Part shown: in pieces, positions 5,823 through 6,987 of the stretch
Position numbering within the stretch: position 1 is the first letter of the stretch
Layout of the letters: every line of letters starts with the position of its first letter
From: an uncultured Bacteroidota bacterium
GTDB taxonomy: Bacteria; Bacteroidota; Bacteroidia; Flavobacteriales; Flavobacteriaceae
Assembly (NCBI GenBank): GCA_903888655.1
Contig: CAISUR010000071.1
Location: forward strand, 1 to 6,987
DNA length: 6,987 nucleotides
Reading direction: 5' to 3'
Notes under the pieces: model-generated
Told to the model about the DNA's origin: nothing
The model's database searches: none
What the model saw: the letters and a program-made list of their open reading frames with translations, nothing else
Translations under genes and position numbers: made by a program

Positions 5823-6320
5823 ATGAACCAAAATACTATTTTATCACATTTGGAAATTGAACATAAAATCAAGCGAATAGCTTATCAAATATACGAAACC
5901 TTTGTAGAGGATGAAAATATTGTAATTGCAGGAATTTCATCCAATGGATATGTGTTTGCAACCAAAATCGCTGCGGTTTTACAATCTATTTCAACATTGC
6001 AAGTATTGCTTTGCGAAGTAACTATCGACAAACAAAACTTGAATGCTGCCATACAAACATCGCTTTCAAAAGAAATTTATCAAAATAAAGGACTTGTCTT
6101 AGTAGACGACGTTTTAAATTCAGGCTCCACCTTAATGTATAGCGTAAAACACTTTCTAGACGTGCCATTAAAGAAATTCAAAACAGCAGTATTGGTAGAT
6201 AGAAATCACAAAAAATATCCCATTAAAGTCGATTTTAAAGGCATTTCCTTATCGACCTCATCCCACGAACATGTCGAAGTTATATTTGAAAAAGACAACA
6301 GTTATGCTGTTTTAAGCTAG
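5823..6320 (+). CDS. PyrR-like phosphoribosyltransferase-family protein
   Basis: This 165-residue protein is a type I phosphoribosyltransferase fold most like PyrR. The PRPP-binding signature is LVLVDDVLNSGST (91-103) with the paired acids Asp95-Asp96. After it comes AVLVDRNHKKYPIKVDFKG (122-140), matching the PyrR stretch LVDRGHRELPIRADxxGK, then STSSHEHVEV. Near the N-terminus, AGISSNGYVFATKIA (36-50) corresponds to the PyrR GIKTRGxxLA region. Bacillus PyrR senses UMP, attenuates pyr mRNA and has uracil phosphoribosyltransferase activity. Here there is no pyr operon beside it and no visible pyr attenuator, so a housekeeping or uncharacterised nucleotide role is more likely; it should not be named pyrR on this evidence. 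The usual Arg in TGRT is replaced by Ser102. The stop codon overlaps the converging aroK by 9 bases. Confidence 0.85.
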   Translation: MNQNTILSHLEIEHKIKRIAYQIYETFVEDENIVIAGISSNGYVFATKIAAVLQSISTLQVLLCEVTIDKQNLNAAIQTSLSKEIYQNKGLVLVDDVLNSGSTLMYSVKHFLDVPLKKFKTAVLVDRNHKKYPIKVDFKGISLSTSSHEHVEVIFEKDNSYAVLS

Positions 6321-6830
6321 CAAATTTTCAATTTCAGCAACAATATCGTCAACACTTTTACCGTCAACAAGCACTTTAAACGTTGCCTGATTGTAATAAA
6401 AACTTCTGTCAAAAAGGTGTTTAGCAATAAACTCCTTTATTTCAGTATTTTCTAAATTAGCAAGTAATGGACGTTTTTGTTTTTCTTCAATCAATCGTTG
6501 AAATAAATTATCAACGGAGGCATTCAAATAAACAGAAACCACATGATCACTATTTAATAACTCGTGATTGTTATAATAGCACGGCGTCCCTCCTCCTGTG
6601 CTAATGATTACATCGTTAGCATCCTGTAACACTTCTAAAAAAAGCTCGTGTTCTAATCTTCTAAAATAGATTTCACCCTTAGTATTGAAAATAGTTTCAA
6701 TCGTCATTCCCATTTTTTTTTCAATCACTTCATCCAAATCAAGCGGTACTTTACCCAATTGAAACGCCAATTTTTGAGCTACTGTAGACTTACCGCTTCC
6801 CATATAACCTATTAAAACAACTTTTTTCAT
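6312..6830 (-). CDS. aroK: Shikimate kinase
   Basis: This 172-residue cytosolic enzyme phosphorylates shikimate at the 3-position with ATP, the fifth step of the shikimate pathway leading to chorismate and aromatic amino acids. It has the usual length for the AroK family. Walker A is GYMGSGKST (8-16). The shikimate-binding DLDEVI (31-36, Asp33) and FRRLE (56-60, Arg57/Arg58) are present. GGGTP (79-83) is the second substrate loop, KRPLL (119-123, Arg120) is the LID arginine, and DRSFYY (141-146, Arg142) is the C-terminal substrate arginine. All key residues are in place, so the enzyme should be active. It converges on the phosphoribosyltransferase gene with a 9-base tail overlap and no terminator between them. 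No good promoter box is visible upstream; TAAATTTA (6881-6888, minus strand) is the nearest weak match. Confidence 0.96.
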   Translation of the reverse strand: MKKVVLIGYMGSGKSTVAQKLAFQLGKVPLDLDEVIEKKMGMTIETIFNTKGEIYFRRLEHELFLEVLQDANDVIISTGGGTPCYYNNHELLNSDHVVSVYLNASVDNLFQRLIEEKQKRPLLANLENTEIKEFIAKHLFDRSFYYNQATFKVLVDGKSVDDIVAEIENLLA

Positions 6831-6900
6831 AGAATAAAACCTTATAAGTTAAGGCGTTAAGATTGATTTTTAAAAAAAGGTAAATTTAAAACAAAATTGC

Positions 6901-6932
6901 TTTGAAAAATAAATAAATACGCCTTATATTTG
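6901..6932 (+). promoter_or_regulatory. Full -33/-7 promoter of the right-edge tRNA
   Basis: TTTG (6901-6904) and TATATTTG (6925-6932) are separated by 20 bases, a complete match to the Bacteroidota promoter pattern. The -7 box ends 24 bases before the tRNA 5' end. Transcription starting about 5-8 bases after the box leaves a leader of roughly 16-20 bases. Confidence 0.75.
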
Positions 6933-6956
6933 CACCCGCATTGAAGAAATGCAAAT

Positions 6957-6987
6957 GACTTGGTAGCTCAGTTGGTAGAGCACATCA
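6957..6987 (+). tRNA. tRNA 5' half, cut by the window edge (probably tRNA-Lys)
   Basis: The 5' acceptor strand GACTTGG (6957-6963) is followed by TA, then the D arm GCTC-AGTTGGTA-GAGC (6966-6981), one base, and CATCA (6983-6987) as the first strand of the anticodon stem. The window stops just before the anticodon loop. The D arm is identical in form to that of bacterial tRNA-Lys, and I recall a CATCA...TGATG anticodon stem in Bacteroidota tRNA-Lys(TTT), but the anticodon is not in the window, so identity is a guess. It could begin a tRNA cluster. Confidence 0.85.

Noticed and set aside
1..6987. Possible mobile element, CRISPR array, defence or phage module
   Set aside because: No transposase, integrase, regularly spaced repeats, att-like duplications next to the tRNAs, or abrupt composition change was seen; all genes fit core flavobacterial families.

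Overview
This is an ordinary, well-packed stretch of chromosome from a member of the Bacteroidota, most likely Flavobacteriia (Flavobacterium or a close relative). The indications are low G+C, start codons with A-rich leaders and no obvious Shine-Dalgarno, repeated TAnnTTTG -7 promoter boxes, secreted proteins cleaved before Gln or carrying a lipobox, and protein families typical of that class (PadR with PspC, GIN-domain protein, DUF4442, FKBP lipoprotein with Asp-rich loops). I see no insertion sequence, phage gene, CRISPR array or other sign of a mobile region, and no convincing undescribed system.

Layout. Left part (1-2920): a padR-pspC pair runs leftward (PspC is cut by the window edge). 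Diverging from it rightward are a DUF4442 hotdog-fold protein and a secreted GIN-domain (DUF2807) protein that ends at a clear terminator. PadR, PspC and GIN proteins suggest a cell-envelope response locus, with PadR as probable autoregulator; this is inference. Middle (2939-4203): a leftward tRNA-Pro(TGG) with its own promoter and terminator, then rightward trxB (thioredoxin reductase) with its own promoter. A long hairpin at 4166-4203 serves both trxB and the converging gene to its right.

Right part (4226-6987): a leftward FKBP-type prolyl isomerase lipoprotein with a canonical EF-hand-like loop. Diverging from it over a 79-base gap are an Hsp15-like S4 RNA-binding protein and then a PyrR-like phosphoribosyltransferase. 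The latter overlaps tail-to-tail by 9 bases with leftward aroK (shikimate kinase). The window ends inside the anticodon stem of a rightward tRNA, probably tRNA-Lys, with a complete promoter.

The genes are mainly housekeeping: redox (TrxB), envelope protein folding (FKBP), ribosome-associated RNA binding (S4), nucleotide-related (PyrR-like), aromatic amino acid synthesis (AroK) and tRNAs. They do not form one pathway. No gene-free stretch exceeds 300 bases; the longest is the 226-base divergent region at 1307-1532.
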